From assembly GCA_049999765.1 (NCBI GenBank), contig JBNGIQ010007885.1, forward strand, positions 1 to 30,931: a stretch of DNA of 30,931 nucleotides, in the 5' to 3' direction. This DNA is from Phaeoceros laevis. Lineage: Eukaryota; Anthocerotophyta; Anthocerotopsida; Notothyladales. Position numbers and translations under genes: made by a program. Numbering within the stretch: the first letter of the stretch is position 1; every line of letters begins with the position of its first letter. The notes beneath the pieces are model-generated. The model saw only the letters and a program-made list of their open reading frames with translations, was not told where the DNA came from and made no database searches. This document shows positions 9,503-19,674 of the stretch, in pieces.

Positions 9503-10277
9503 GTATTTACTGTCCGTTTAGGTAGGTCAGCAGTGAACACAGCCCCTTTGCTTCCACCAATTTCCTGTGCTTCCGGATTCCTTTCCTTTCCACCAACCTT
9601 TCAGCATGTCGGATGGTGAGGACTACGAAGTGGAGACCATTCTCGAGGAGCGGTGGAGCGGTGGACGCGCTCCACTCGGCAAACTACAGCACGCCATGAG
9701 TTCCTTTGGGAAGTGGCTGGATTACCTCTTTCGGCAGCGCTTAGGGTGTCGGAACAAGAGTTGGACAATGCTCCTATTATGATGCCCGAAATTTTGCAGT
9801 GCCAGCAGAGCTATGTGTGCAAATTGTGTGCCGCTCCCCGGCCGGAACTGCCCTCGTCCCACTTCATTTCTCACCGCCAAGCATGAGATTTGAATTTTTG
9901 GGGACGAGGAGGGTGGTTCCGGTTGGGAAGCAGCACAGAATCTGCATACGAGTCCTAGCGCTGCAAAATTTCGGCCATCATGACGGGAGCATTGTCCAAG
10001 TCTCCTTCTGACATCCTGGACGGTGCCGAAAGAGAGTAATCCAGCCACTTCACAAGACCTCATGGCGTGCTGAAGTTTGCCGAGTGGCGCGCGTGCATCG
10101 CTCCTGGAGAATGGTCTCCACTTCGTAGTCCTCACCATCCGACATGCTGAAANNNNNNNNNNTTCGTAGTCCTCACCATCCGACATGCTGAAAGGCTGCT
10201 GGAATCCGGAAGCACAGGAAGCTGGTGAAGGCAAAAGGGGTTGTGTTCACTATTGACCTAAGCAGACACTGAAATGC
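9503..10277. repeat. Large inverted repeat with chromodomain-like fragment
   Basis: Two imperfect arms of roughly 360-380 bp (about 9503-9862 and 9899-10277) are reverse complements around a spacer of about 36 bp. Matches run from actgtccgtttagg at the outer end, through the cagcatgtcggatggtgagg segment, to the central ccggccggaactgccctcgt / acgaggagggtggttccgg pair. The left arm opens with MSDGEDYEVETILEERW, which looks like the start of a chromodomain, but the frame soon ends (9782). The right arm contains a 10-N gap. A foldback element, or a gene fragment duplicated head-to-head, would explain it, and a transcript would form long double-stranded RNA. Confidence 0.75.
10153..10162. other. 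Assembly gap (10 N) between identical 31-bp flanks
   Basis: The sequence beginning ttcgtagtcctcaccatccg is present identically at 10122-10152 and 10163-10193. The left arm of the inverted repeat contains this sequence only once, so the second copy is probably an artefact of unmerged contig ends. Confidence 0.9.
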
Positions 10278-10298
10278 CTAAAAGTGACCTAAAACAGT

Positions 10299-10366
10299 GC
10301 AGCCTGTAAATTATTAATTTACAATATGCACACACAGAGCTCTACTGGCTGTAATTTACAGGCTGC
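10299..10366. repeat. 68-bp element with perfect 15-bp terminal inverted repeats
   Basis: gcagcctgtaaatta at 10299-10313 is the exact reverse complement of taatttacaggctgc at 10352-10366. The 38-bp core has no coding potential. No clear target-site duplication flanks it. It resembles a very small foldback or MITE relic and sits between the large inverted repeat and the EPFL-type 3' flank. Confidence 0.7.
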
Positions 10367-10371
10367 GCAGC

Positions 10372-10810
10372 TTGATGTTGTAGTTGTGTAAAGTGGAGCC
10401 TTTAAGTAATAACTACCATTTGAAGTTTATCAAGGTGGCCCCTTAGCAACAACACAATTCATTTGTGCATGATGGTGTAATGGGAAGGGTGGTCTAATGA
10501 CACTTCGAATATAGTTTCTCTTTCTTTCAGAATTTTCTCCATGTTTCCGATTTCTCCAATTTTTTCCATGAGTCCATACGCTTTTCAAGTAAAATTGAGT
10601 TGCGCTAAACAAAAGTGGCTTCACTACACTACCCCTACTTTGCCTCGGTTTTGTATAAGGGAATAGATTGTGGACACTTGGCAGCAACCCCACGATGGCA
10701 AGTCGGCAACCACTTGGCAAGTCTGCCATAGAGGGCTCCTCCAGCTCAAGTAGATGTCGAGTCTGTTTTAGATCCAAGCTAGGCGATTGGCATGGAACGT
10801 CACTCCAAAT
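10372..10810 (+). repeat. Dispersed repeat: EPFL-type 3' flank (copy A)
   Basis: The block matches 28240-28640 in reverse orientation. Shared segments include ttgatgttgtagttgtgtaa, gtttatcaaggtgg, agcaacaacacaatt, aatgggaagggtggtctaat, attttctccatgttt and attgtggacacttggcagca. In copy B this DNA follows the EPFL stop codon as 3' UTR and flank. Here it follows the unrelated inverted repeat. Similarity runs almost to the 100-N gap. Confidence 0.8.
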
Positions 10811-10829
10811 CGGCACAACTAAAAAAGCC

Positions 10830-10929
10830 NNNNNNNNNNNNNNNNNNNNNNNNNNNNNNNNNNNNNNNNNNNNNNNNNNNNNNNNNNNNNNNNNNNNNNN
10901 NNNNNNNNNNNNNNNNNNNNNNNNNNNNN
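10830..10929. other. Assembly gap of 100 N
   Basis: Exactly 100 Ns, a conventional placeholder for a gap of unknown size. Whatever lies between copy A of the EPFL-type flank and the subtilase 3' end is not known. Confidence 0.95.
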
Positions 10930-10970
10930 GTCATCCCTAAATCACAAGTTTCTAAAATGTATGCTTTTAG

Positions 10971-13292
10971 CTAAGTTACAGCCACAGCGATTGGGCTGCA
11001 GACAACATGCACCCCGTCTCTCCACGTCAGCCACCCGAACAGGTAGCCCTGGGTAACATTCGCCCCAGGATTGGCTTGGAAGGTCACTTCAAAAGTAAGG
11101 CTCGCCTTCGCCACAGAAAAGCGGAGAGTGCTAGGCACGACGCTCACCAAAACTCCCGGGGGAGGAGTGACGTCCGCCACGTAAGTAGATTGCGGCGGGC
11201 CCACGTTTGTCACTCTCCTGTGAACCGTTACAGTTCCATTCCGTCCCAGGCTGGAAACAGCGATGGACGGGTAGTTGAGGTCCCGGGGCGGCAGCGCCTG
11301 ACTCGGGCTCGGGCACGAGAAGTTGGCGCCGGCTCCGAGCAGCAGGCTGAGCTTGTCGATGGGGACGCCGGAGCTGCAGAGGAAGGCAAGGTAGTCCGCG
11401 TCGGAGGCGTTGTAGACTAGCCCGGGCATGAGAGCACGCCCAGGCGAGATCTGCCCCGCTCCCCAGTCCATGGCGTTGCCGGTGCCGTTGAGAGACGCAG
11501 CGGTGGTGACAATGGCAGACTTGATGGCGGAAGGGCTCCAGCTCGGGTGCACCGCCTTCACCAGGGCAGCCACTCCTGCCGCGTGGGGGCAGGCCATGGA
11601 GGTTCCTGTGAGGATGTTGAACCTGGACCTGAGGACGTCACCGGGGACGGTGGAGGGAGCCACAGCCCCCGACCAGGCTGCCAGAATGTCCACTCCGGGA
11701 GCGGTGATGTCTGGCTTGATGAGGTCCGGTGACAGGGAGCTAGGGCCGCGGGAGGAGAAGGTGCCGAGCACGGGGGAAGGGATGCCGAAAACAGTCTGGG
11801 ATGGCAGGATCTTGGCCATGGCAGAAGCCCCCGCCTTGTTGATGTAGGTGAAGATGGCAGCGCCTTGCTCGGGAGTGACTGCTGTGCCCGGGATGACGTA
11901 GATGCCAGCTATGGCGGCATAAATGTCGTCCACGAACACCACACCGATCCCGCCTGCTCTCAGGACCTCCTGCGCTGCCACGCCGCGGGGGTCGTCACCT
12001 GTTTCATCGCTGTGGAGGCATACCACAATCTTGCCCTTGGCCTTGGCAGGGTCCAGAGAATAGCCGGAGCAGTGGCTGGACTGGAAGGGAGTGAACAACT
12101 CGCCGTGGATGTCAGAGCCGGACACTAGGGGGTGGAAGATGCGTGCAAGATCCATGGAGTTGAAGCTCACTCCCTTGACGGTCTGGCCATCCCCTAGCAG
12201 CAGATCCGTGGACAGGCCTCTGTCCATGGAGTTCGCCCCGACGGTAAGAATCCAGGGAGAGGCGTTGGACACAGTCCCACGCTGCGGGCCTTCGTTGCCA
12301 GCGGATGCCACCACGGTGATGCCATTCTGCACGCTGTGGAAGGCTCCCAGAGAGAGAGGGCTGAAGAAGTCGGCGTCGCCACCAGTCTCAGCTCCCATTG
12401 AGACTGACAGAACATCCACACCGTCCCGAATGGCAAAGTCGAAGGCGGCAAGAATGTCTACATCGTAGCATCCTTTGGCCCAGCAGACCTTGTAGACAGC
12501 AAGCCTGGAGAAAGGAGATCCTCCTCTCGCTGTGCCATTGGCCACACCGAAGACATTAGCACTGGCAACAGGAGCACCTACCGCTGTGGAAGCGGTGTGA
12601 GTGCCGTGGCCACTGCTGTCCCGAGGGGATCGGTAGTCCGAGCCGTCAGCATCCGGTGGAGGATTCATTGCTTCATAGCCGGCAACGAAAAACCTGGCAC
12701 CAATTAGCTTCTTGTTGCAGCTTGAGGAGTTGAAACCAGGCCCTACCTCGCAAGTCCCATTCCATCGAGAAGGGACAGGCGGAAGTCCATGGTCGCTGAA
12801 GCTCGCAGACTCCGGCCACACCCCGGTATCTAACACTCCTACGATCACGTCGCTCCCGTCCTGTCCATGCACCAAGGAGCCCGTGTCAACAAGGTCCGCT
12901 CCTGCCTGCCATGGCCCTAATCCCAGGTAATCCCAGCTCCGAGTCGTGTGCAACACTCTCCTGGTGTTCGGCATCACCGCAGCCACCTCCGGTCTGCCGC
13001 TCATCTCAGCCACCTCCGCAGCACTCAGCTTTGCCGCAAAGCCATTGAACCCATACTTGTAGTGATGCACCACCGAACTGGCAGCTCTTTCCTGGCTGCC
13101 AAGAAATGAGGCCAGAAACCTCTGCTGCCCCGCCACCTTCCCTTCCACTGACAACGGGCTAGGTCCCGCGCCGAGGTAAACAATCCAGACCTGATCATCC
13201 TGCAGCTGCTGGTGAGAGACATCCAGCAGCAGCAGCAGCAGCAGCAAGCCCAGCACTTTCCAAAGCAACGGCCGCAACTTCATCCCTAACAT
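10971..13292 (-). CDS. Subtilisin-like serine protease (plant subtilase, S8)
   Basis: A single intact exon encodes 773 residues, the usual subtilase length, from ATG 13292 preceded by no longer in-frame start. Order: signal peptide (Leu run near residues 15-23, encoded by a CAG/CTG triplet run), I9 prodomain (about 35-115, WIVYLGAG to VLHTT), catalytic domain with Asp155 (VGVLDTGVWPES), His229 (SSGHGTHTAST), oxyanion Asn333 (VVASAGNEGP) and Ser565 (LTGTSMACPHAAG), a protease-associated insertion (about 395-490) and a C-terminal fibronectin-III-like domain (about 670-773). All four key residues are present, so an active secreted protease processing cell-wall proteins or peptide precursors is expected. 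The exact substrate cannot be inferred. Plant subtilases are often intronless in non-seed plants. Confidence 0.97.
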   Translation of the reverse strand: MLGMKLRPLLWKVLGLLLLLLLLDVSHQQLQDDQVWIVYLGAGPSPLSVEGKVAGQQRFLASFLGSQERAASSVVHHYKYGFNGFAAKLSAAEVAEMSGRPEVAAVMPNTRRVLHTTRSWDYLGLGPWQAGADLVDTGSLVHGQDGSDVIVGVLDTGVWPESASFSDHGLPPVPSRWNGTCEVGPGFNSSSCNKKLIGARFFVAGYEAMNPPPDADGSDYRSPRDSSGHGTHTASTAVGAPVASANVFGVANGTARGGSPFSRLAVYKVCWAKGCYDVDILAAFDFAIRDGVDVLSVSMGAETGGDADFFSPLSLGAFHSVQNGITVVASAGNEGPQRGTVSNASPWILTVGANSMDRGLSTDLLLGDGQTVKGVSFNSMDLARIFHPLVSGSDIHGELFTPFQSSHCSGYSLDPAKAKGKIVVCLHSDETGDDPRGVAAQEVLRAGGIGVVFVDDIYAAIAGIYVIPGTAVTPEQGAAIFTYINKAGASAMAKILPSQTVFGIPSPVLGTFSSRGPSSLSPDLIKPDITAPGVDILAAWSGAVAPSTVPGDVLRSRFNILTGTSMACPHAAGVAALVKAVHPSWSPSAIKSAIVTTAASLNGTGNAMDWGAGQISPGRALMPGLVYNASDADYLAFLCSSGVPIDKLSLLLGAGANFSCPSPSQALPPRDLNYPSIAVSSLGRNGTVTVHRRVTNVGPPQSTYVADVTPPPGVLVSVVPSTLRFSVAKASLTFEVTFQANPGANVTQGYLFGWLTWRDGVHVVCSPIAVAVT
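13216..13245. repeat. CAG/CTG triplet run in subtilase signal peptide
   Basis: A nearly pure run of cag triplets on the plus strand encodes the leucine stretch of the subtilase signal peptide on the minus strand. The run could vary in length between individuals and change the hydrophobic core. Confidence 0.8.
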
Positions 13293-13371
13293 CCTCTAGG
13301 CGTTGTAATACTACCTATCACAAGTCCGGAAGCTGTCGTCCGATTTGCGGCCGTCCATACCTATCCGGGAA

Positions 13372-13503
13372 CGGCTGCGCTCATTCCCGATCCGGAAGAG
13401 AGAAGAAGAAAGCAATGCAGACCACAAGGAATAGGTTCCCGGCTGCGCTCATTCCCGATCAGGAAGGGAGAAGAAGAAGGCAATGAAGACCACAAGGAAG
13501 AGG
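13372..13503. repeat. Tandem duplication of about 68 bp
   Basis: Two adjacent copies share gctgcgctcattcccgatc, gagaagaagaa, gcaatg and agaccacaaggaa, with a few substitutions between them (first copy near 13372-13434, second near 13440-13503). On the minus strand each copy encodes a Phe/Leu-rich segment. In the possible membrane-protein exon the second copy gives the end of the frame. Confidence 0.8.
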
Positions 13504-13715
13504 AGCGAAAGCACAAACAAGGGGAAACTGGCCACGGAGAAGGAGAGGTAGAGGAACAATGTGACACAAAATAAGTACGGGAACGCGATGAGAGACAGCA
13601 GAGCTGAATTCCGCGGCAAATCCGTGTGCATCTGCCACAAGCGAGGCCAAAGAAGCTCACCAAACAAGAACAAAGTCTCTACCACTGCGCCGCTGACCAA
13701 TGTCTGCTGATGAAT
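13449..13715 (-). CDS. Possible exon of a small membrane protein
   Basis: An open frame of about 88 codons reads LVSGAVVETLFLFGELLW, then a basic/polar stretch and two strongly hydrophobic segments (LLSLIAFPYLFCVTLFLYL; FPLFVLSLLFLVVFIAFFF) before a stop. It has no ATG at its start, but CATCAGCAG just upstream could be a 3' splice site, which would make it a last exon. Its end lies in the tandem duplication. I do not recognise a family, and low-complexity hydrophobic frames can arise by chance in CT-rich DNA. Confidence 0.25.
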   Translation of the reverse strand: MHQQTLVSGAVVETLFLFGELLWPRLWQMHTDLPRNSALLSLIAFPYLFCVTLFLYLSFSVASFPLFVLSLLFLVVFIAFFFSLPDRE

Positions 13716-14425
13716 CTACAACACCTAACACAAAAAACCTCGTCCTCGGAGGAAGCCAAGGCACCTAAGACAAACACTTACACCCGCAGGCGCCTGCCAT
13801 GAAGGAATGGAGGGGAAGGAGGGGGCAAGTACCGCGCTCTCTCAATGTGCACGGACCCCACTCACGCTTGCTCGCTGTCTCCCGGCTGGAGCCACCAGGC
13901 TCTCTCAGTTCAGCACAGGTGAACCGCAAGAACGGCCATGCCTGTGGTTGCTTTCACTCGTCAGAGCTGAGCAGGCAGGACTTCGGGAAGGCAGGCCGTA
14001 CGTCAGCCACCGAGGTTTTCCGCCGCGCCAAGTGGCGTTTCGCCCGAGGCCGGGTGCACTTCCCGAAGCTGGCTGCTCGGTGAAGCTTTGCTAGAGAGTC
14101 TAGAATGTTTGACTTAGAACAAAGCCCCTTCGCCGACATTAGGCGAAACGCCGGCGCAACGTTGGCGGGCATTCCTGCGCATAACAACAAGGCTAGGGTG
14201 CCGCTCTGTCGGGCCAGCTCTGCTGTGACCTCTGCCATGCTTGTTCATCAGAAGTCGAGCCAAGCGTGTGCCGATTCTTCCACAACCACATACGCTCCGT
14301 CGTCACCGGCTAGCCACCCACTCCCACTCCACTCCCCCTTCTCTTCCTTCTCCTTTTCCCTTCCTTTCCTCTCGCGGTCTCGGGATCCTCCAGAGAAACG
14401 CCTGACGACCAGGCCTTGTGTTCGG

Positions 14426-14818
14426 TCAGCTTGTTCCGGGCTCCTCCTTCGAAGGAACAGTAGATTCGTCTTCCGCGAGGCGCAGGATCCAGTCTCTGAC
14501 AGCATCGCCATGGCAGGCCCGGGGCTTGCAGTAGCAAGCGAGCCGCAGCTCTGTGCCAGATCTGGCTGCATCCACCAGCTGCTTGAGCTTCTCGTACTGC
14601 GGATTGGAGCGTCCCGCCGTCCCCGCGGCAACCCTCTCCGCTAGCCAGGTTTTGTACTTGGCCACCACATCGTTCCTGTCTCCGTCGGGGCCGATCTTGA
14701 AGGGGTTGCCTAGGGCAGAAGCAGGCAGGTTGAGCGCGGGGTTACGTCTCCCTATTTAGACTGTGCCGTCCCCTGCCCAGCCATCTCTGTAACCGTTGAT
14801 AGTCCGCACCTTCACCAT
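14426..14818 (-). pseudogene. DUF4326 domain protein interrupted by one in-frame stop
   Basis: From ATG 14818 the frame reads MVKVRTINGYRDGWAGDGTV and then hits TAA (14758-14756). The same frame continues without interruption: IGRRNPALNLPASALGNPF, KIGPDGDRNDVV, and the cysteine motif LACYCKPRACHGDAV, ending at 14426. Together these cover about 130 codons, the size of a complete DUF4326 protein. From memory of the family, the glycine-rich motif before the first Asn-Pro usually reads V-Y-I-G-R, so the TAA sits where Tyr (TAT/TAC) is expected, one base away. The function of DUF4326 is not established; its conserved Cys and His suggest metal or nucleotide handling. No GT-AG intron can remove the stop. 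It is a young pseudogene, a null allele, a readthrough gene or a sequencing error. Confidence 0.7.
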
Positions 14819-16593
14819 TGCTGCCTCTTGGTGTTGTGCTTGAGCTCGGTAGCAAGAAGTTGGCTCTGGCAGGGAGGAAGATCTGGAAGTCGGAGCAGGC
14901 AGCTCAAGAATGGTCGCAGAGGGGTCCAACTTGAACAGCAGCTGTGGCAGGAGCACAAGATGGAGATGATCTCTCTAGTTTCGGCAAATCTGCTGACATT
15001 TCAAACGGGTCTGAGCTGAGCATCAGCTTCCGTTAGGATGTTCGCAGACTTGACAGAACTGGAAAGATTTGACAAGAGCGTACCCTGAATGTGGGATGTG
15101 GAGGAGGGAGTGGCTGCTGGTGGTTCAAAGCTCTGCTCTTGAGGCTCGTTAATGCTTCCTTAAATGGCCATGGCCACACAGCCAAGTGGCGTTTTCCACA
15201 CTCCACACCCAAATCCCTGTAGGTTCTCCAACCCTAACTTCTGTCCAACGCACGAGGCACCGATTGGTCAGCAGATTGCCCCCTCCAAGGTTTTCCATCG
15301 CTGTTCCGAGCCTTGCCCTCCAGGTTGCTCGTCTGGGGAGCTTAACCGTGTGTGCTGTGTGCTCAGGTATTTCAAGATTCGAATGAAGAGTATGGAGCAT
15401 GGAAGGTGTTTCTTCTCAGCATACTCACATTCCATTTTGAAGGCTGCAAGTTCAAAATGTCTTTAGAGGAAAGGTGGAGCCTCCTGTGTTCTCATTGCAA
15501 TGCTGTAGCAGTCCTTCGGATCCATCTGGTTAGCAATTTCTCATTCTGTAATCACTGCACTCCAAGTGAGCATCCCTAGTGTCTGGGCAATGTAAGTCTC
15601 CTGATCAAGTTTAGCTTTTGAGAATTTGTGGCCCGTACTCCCTCTCCTCTGCAGCCCTGGTACACCATTTCAAGCCTCACATGTGTCAAATGATTGGTCG
15701 TTGAACCACCGACAGATACAGAAGCAGATGCGAACCCACTTGGACTATCTGCCCTTCGCACATGGCCCGGCCGCAGAGGAACCATATCCTTAAGAGTTTC
15801 ACGAAAGTACAACCAAAGGAATGGCAGTCCAGGAAACCAGTTCGCGATGAGGGACTTTCTCTAAGACATCCTTAGCATTAAGTAAGATCCAACACCTTGC
15901 CGGTGAATCTTGCACAACTCCCAACTTGCACTGTACATAAAGATCCCTCTTGTGCATGAAAACCCAAAACGCTCAGGCTGTTACACACTGTTCTTTGGAG
16001 TTGCCTTCAGCTTTGGTTTGCCCTTCAACTATCCGGTTATTCAGATAACACGTTGTGCATTTACATCCACCACACTGGTTCTCACCAATCTATCCGAGTG
16101 CACCCCAGTTTCTAAATACGTCCGGATGGATGTTTTGATTCCACATGAATCGCCTTGTCACAAATCTTCCCTTGGAGGTTTGCCTATGGAGGCCTTCAAG
16201 CAGAGAAGTGAACAGGTTGAACTCCAGCCGTCTGCACTTCCTCAAGGATTCTACGAGCATATACACGTTGCGATCACCCCTCATGTCGACTGGTGCCAAT
16301 CTGCAGCTCCACCTCGAAGCTCTTGCACTGTATAACGTAACTAATCTCCAACCGCGAAACTGCACGTCCCTGAGTTCAAAGATTTGAACCTCACAAGCTG
16401 TAGTCGCACTTGCAGGTGATACCATGAGCAAAAGTATGACAGAGGCTGCGGGGCTGTTACATGAGCCTGGACTTGAAGCTTCTCGTCCGCACACCAGGAA
16501 CTCCTTATCCGATAACTGCCATCTTTCCATATATACCACAAAGTTCGGCTCTGACACTCTTTTGGCACCTTCAACCTCTGTAGGGGTTTTGGG
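14819..16593. other. Intergenic stretch without a recognisable gene
   Basis: About 1.8 kb with many short overlapping frames and no family resemblance. The longest is a 191-codon minus-strand frame (16665-16090) lacking known motifs and overlapping the first exon of the plus-strand gene. The 3' part should hold the promoter and 5' UTR of the COG0212 gene. I see no clear TATA box. Confidence 0.4.
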
Positions 16594-18869
16594 ATGTTGC
16601 GGAGCAAAGGAATGGCACAGGCGCTGGGCTTGAAGCCTCCCGTCGTAGTGCCATCTTCGCACCACTTGTCCTCACGCTCCTCCCGCTTCTGTGCCCGGCC
16701 ATTGCAGCAGCGGTGCTCGTCGTCCTGCACCTCTTCTTCTGCTGTGCACCACGCTCACACCCCGAGGATCTGCGCAACCGCAGCTACAGATGGCGTCGCA
16801 GCAGAGACAGAGCAAGGGTTTGACGGGGCTGCGTACGATGCCGAGAGGCTGCGGCTGGATGCGGAGGCCAGAGACCAGATGGCTGCGGAGCTGAAGCAGG
16901 TGGAGGAAAGCGGTGCCAGCGCTTATGGGACTGCGGAAGGGGAGGAAAAGCCGGGGGCGTGGAAATGGGCCATTCGGAAGCGGATCTGGGACTTGCTGGA
17001 AGCGGAAAATGTGGCTCAGAATCCTCGGCCTGTGCATCATCGCATTCCAAATTTTGTTGGAGCAGATTTGGCAGCTGCGAAGGTGCTTCATCTTGCGCTG
17101 TTTGAGGATGGTTGTTGCATCTTCTTTGGTGTCACAGACTGGCAGTACTTGGAATTTCAGAATTTGCTATGCAGGATTCCAGGGCTTTGAGCAAATGAAT
17201 TCCCTTGAAATGCTTGCATTTCTAGCTGAGGTGCAAATGCAAATAGAAGCTGAGGCAAAATCTCTGACTTCCTGCTATCAGTTGGCAAGTTTGCCAGAGT
17301 ATGTCGCTGCAGCAACGGTGAAGGTGAACCCAGACACCCCTCAGAAGGAAGTTCGACGTTTGGTTCTGACTGGTAACATCTCATACCAACTGAGGGTTTG
17401 TGAGATTAGGCATTGGTGGATGGTGAAATCGGTCGACAATGGCTAATTCTTTGGCGTAATCTGAGTGCTCCCAGGAGGCAAGAAGCTCATCACGCCACAA
17501 CCTCGGCTGCGCACAGGCTTCTTCTCATTGCTGGACCCTGCAGTTCTGTCACCTGAAACCATCAAAGAAGCCATTACATCAGTAGGGGTAGCCAAACATG
17601 GAAAGCCCCTTAATTTGAAGGCAAAGCTGAAGGTAGACCTACTGGTCATAGGCTCTGTCGCAGTTGATCCCGCTACGGGTGCTCGTCTTGGGAAAGGAGA
17701 GGTAAGCCTGACAAGTGTCACACTTTGCCCAGTCATTCTGTCGCAAGTACTGTTGCGACCAGAATTCTGAACGCTGTGCATCTGTTGCAACCACCCTGGT
17801 AGGGTTTTGCAGAGTTGGAATATGGTCTTCTGCGTTACATGGGAGCTATTGATGATTCAACACTTATTGTGACATCTGGTGACGAAGCTGGCGTTTTACA
17901 TTTTGCTAGCAACGAAGAGTTGAAGAAAATGTCATGAAGCTCGACGTCTTGTAAAACTTGTTGTCTGCAAGCCGACTGATGATGACGTTCATGTGTGGTT
18001 TGCAGTCCATGACAAGCAGCTGGTAGACGACATACCAACAGACAAGCTGCTAATACATGATGTACCCGTGGACGTGATATGTACTCCCACCCAAATCATC
18101 AGAACTAACACGAAGATCCCAAAACCTACTGGTAAGCCCTCCGCTGTTTTCGTCTTTGAATATGCTTGCAATTGTGAGATGTTTTCTTGAAATACCGTGC
18201 TTGGCGATTACAGGAATTTATTGGGACAAATTATCTCCTGAGAAGCTAAGTCAGATTAAGGTGCTGAGAGATCTGAAGAAGCAGATTGAGGCAGAAACAG
18301 GGCAAAAACTACCTACGGGGCCCTCTGAGGAGCTACCCCCAACTGCAGAAAGGCGGACGAAAAATACTCCTGAAGGGGCTGTCGATCCAGAAAAAATGCT
18401 GGTTTGGAATATTGGGGACAACATAACCTGGGTAGAATTAAGGCGCCATATAGAAAGGCGTGGAGGAGGGGTTAAAGGGGTGACTATGTTCAGGCAAAGG
18501 GGTGAAACAGATAAACAAGCTGCACGCGTAACTCTGAAGAAGGGGTCATTATCCTCGGACAAGCTGGTCGAAGTCCTGCGCAACTCGTATTTCAAAGGAT
18601 CCGTGCTGAAGGCGAAAGTGATGGTGAAACAGGTAACAGAAAAACCAGCAGTACCCTCAAATGGTGCAGCTGCAGCAGCAGAATCGGCAACGACCAGTGA
18701 CTCAGAGGATGCGACAAGTAGCCCAGCAGCTGCAGAATTGCAAGGATCCAGTGAGACAGGGAGCAAGCTGCCCTTGACAGAGTCATCTTCTGAGGAAGCA
18801 GTGCCGTCAGCACAGCAAGACTCTTCACCAACTGTCGTAGCTACTGTGGCTAGTTCGGAAGATGTATAA
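16594..18869 (+). CDS. COG0212 5-formyltetrahydrofolate cyclo-ligase-like protein with RRM-like tail
   Basis: Six exons join in frame (16594-17082, 17282-17372, 17475-17701, 17803-17878, 18006-18131, 18214-18869; GT-AG) to 554 residues. A second in-frame ATG is at 16612. The Ser/Arg-rich N-terminus (about 1-60) looks like a chloroplast transit peptide. The 5-FCL-like domain (about 130-385) contains [74 protein letters not shown] and [12 protein letters not shown]. Plant members of this family (Arabidopsis At1g76730) are linked to folate and possibly thiamin metabolism, but lack firmly shown cyclo-ligase activity. Residues 397-476 (MLVWNIG ... QAARVTL) fit an RRM-like fold, recalling the C-terminal RRM of animal MTHFSD. 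An acidic Ser/Ala/Glu-rich tail follows. PSA2 lies immediately downstream on the same strand. Confidence 0.9.
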
Positions 18870-19038
18870 ATGCTCGTCTCTCCTGTGTGTGGTAGCTTGA
18901 TTGGAGACTTGTGAATGGAGTTTTAGTAACTTGGCTTGCAGCTGACTGTGGAGTCCTGACCTCCATTCCCACTCACAATGTACGTCAGGAACCAGGCGCA
19001 TGTTCATGCTACTTTTTCCTGACCACCTGTATATGTAG

Positions 19039-19674
<636 letters not shown>

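Larger units (their letters stand above)
13293..14425. other. Intergenic stretch between subtilase and DUF4326 gene
   Basis: Contains a tandem duplication (13372-13503), a possible small membrane-protein exon (13449-13715) and a polypyrimidine-rich tract at about 14318-14370. The remaining frames on both strands do not resemble known proteins. One minus-strand frame starting with ATG at 14238 runs 94 codons but is not recognised. Confidence 0.45.

Noticed and set aside
9567-9782. Chromodomain protein gene in the left arm of the palindrome
   Set aside because: Only the first dozen residues resemble a chromodomain and the frame ends after about 60 codons; treated as a fragment in a repeat.
11007-12930. 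Long plus-strand frames over the subtilase gene
   Set aside because: They mirror a GC-rich intact subtilase frame with all catalytic residues and have no recognisable motifs.
14248-14631. Minus-strand 127-codon frame over the DUF4326 gene
   Set aside because: It overlaps in another frame the DUF4326 codons that carry the conserved CYCKPRACHGD motif.
16090-16665. Minus-strand frame of 191 codons upstream of the COG0212 gene
   Set aside because: It overlaps the first exon of a well-supported gene and shows no domain; probably chance.
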